Positions 63,556 through 64,000 of a DNA stretch of 64,000 nucleotides are shown here, piece by piece. Source of the stretch: Campylorhamphus procurvoides (lineage: Eukaryota; Chordata; Aves; Passeriformes; Dendrocolaptidae). The position numbers were made by a program, and so were the translations under genes. Each line of letters opens with the position of its first letter. The stretch's first letter is position 1. Where the stretch lies: assembly GCA_013396655.1 (NCBI GenBank), contig WBMV01004991.1:1015930-1079929 (forward strand), written 5' to 3'. The notes below the pieces were generated by a model, which worked only from the letters and a program-made list of their open reading frames with translations, was not told the DNA's origin and did no database searches.

Positions 63556-64000
63556 TCACCAGCTATTAAAAAGGCAAACCAAATACTAGGAACTTTCAGG
63601 CCATGAGGAGATACAATGGAAATCATGATACCACTTCATAAATCCACACTACATACCGCTTTGCTTCCCTTCATTTTATTTACTTGAGATAGACAGACAC
63701 AATGAGGTCTCTCAAGTGACTAGTAACATGGAAAAGCTGATTAAGAAAAACTGTTCATTCTCTTCCTATACAAGAGCAAGCGGATATTAAGTGAAATTGA
63801 CAGGAGACAGTCTCAAAAGCAAAAGAGCATAATGTCCCCTCTGATGGGGGATGCTGTGAATGACAGATTTTCACATGGGTTTCAAAAAACAACTGAATAA
63901 GCTCATGGAAGAGAACCACAAGTGGATGATACTACTTCTCATTCAGAAGTCTGAGCAAAAAAATCACTAAATCCTCACAAAACATTTTGGAAGGTATCAC

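Larger units (their letters stand above)
57931..64000 (-). other. PALS2: PALS2 intron running off the right edge
   Basis: The upstream exons (residues 1-90, L27 domains) were looked for on the minus strand and not found, so the intron is at least 6.07 kb. It carries a short CR1 tail, an old CR1 fragment and a possible decayed retrocopy, listed separately. Confidence 0.8.

Noticed and set aside
57931..64000. PALS2 exons for the L27 domains
   Set aside because: The minus strand was read for the expected L27 segments and none was found. They must lie beyond the window.
1..64000. CRISPR arrays, prokaryotic operons, phage-like or viral gene clusters
   Set aside because: The DNA is plainly avian nuclear with introns and CR1. 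No regularly spaced repeats, compact gene strings or retroviral gag/pol/env segments were seen.

Overview
The window is vertebrate nuclear DNA, almost certainly from a bird. It is AT-rich and intron-rich, holds one CpG island, and its recognisable interspersed repeats are CR1-type LINE fragments, many with the avian 3' end. Two protein-coding genes can be read exon by exon, and both splice in frame throughout. They are gasdermin E (GSDME/DFNA5, + strand, complete, 495 codons) and PALS2 (MPP6, - strand, the last nine coding exons encoding residues 91-540 of a 540-residue protein). The genes converge tail to tail, the same arrangement as MPP6-DFNA5 on human chromosome 7p15.

Layout. 1-12.5 kb is intergenic with two minus-strand CR1 copies and no exon I can support. 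By human gene order OSBPL3 should lie to the left on the + strand, but none of its coding sequence is seen. 12.5-13.2 kb is a CpG island with a 19-base N gap, the likely GSDME promoter and non-coding first exon. 16.46-36.78 kb holds nine GSDME coding exons, with CR1 fragments in introns. 36.8-39.5 kb is the GSDME 3' side, ending where a + strand ATTAAA and a - strand AATAAA lie within 14 bp. 39.5-46.2 kb is a long CR1-free stretch read as the PALS2 3' UTR. 46.2-57.9 kb holds the PALS2 coding exons (GK, hook, SH3, PDZ, end of L27). 57.9-64 kb is a PALS2 intron with two CR1 fragments and a possible decayed retrocopy. The L27-encoding first exons lie beyond the right edge.

The genes have unrelated jobs. 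GSDME is the caspase-activated membrane-pore protein of pyroptosis and secondary necrosis. PALS2 is a membrane-associated guanylate-kinase-like scaffold of cell polarity and adhesion complexes. Their link here is positional: convergent transcription with closely apposed 3' ends.

No undescribed multi-gene system is evident. The most useful observations are the changed caspase-cleavage linker of GSDME (the human-type DxxD position has lost its P4 Asp, and a new DAVD motif lies three residues downstream), the apposed convergent poly(A) signals with an overlapping Pumilio-type motif, and a possible processed pseudogene at 61.1-61.4 kb. Exon coordinates were read by eye from splice signals, reading-frame continuity and remembered human protein families; no alignment was run.
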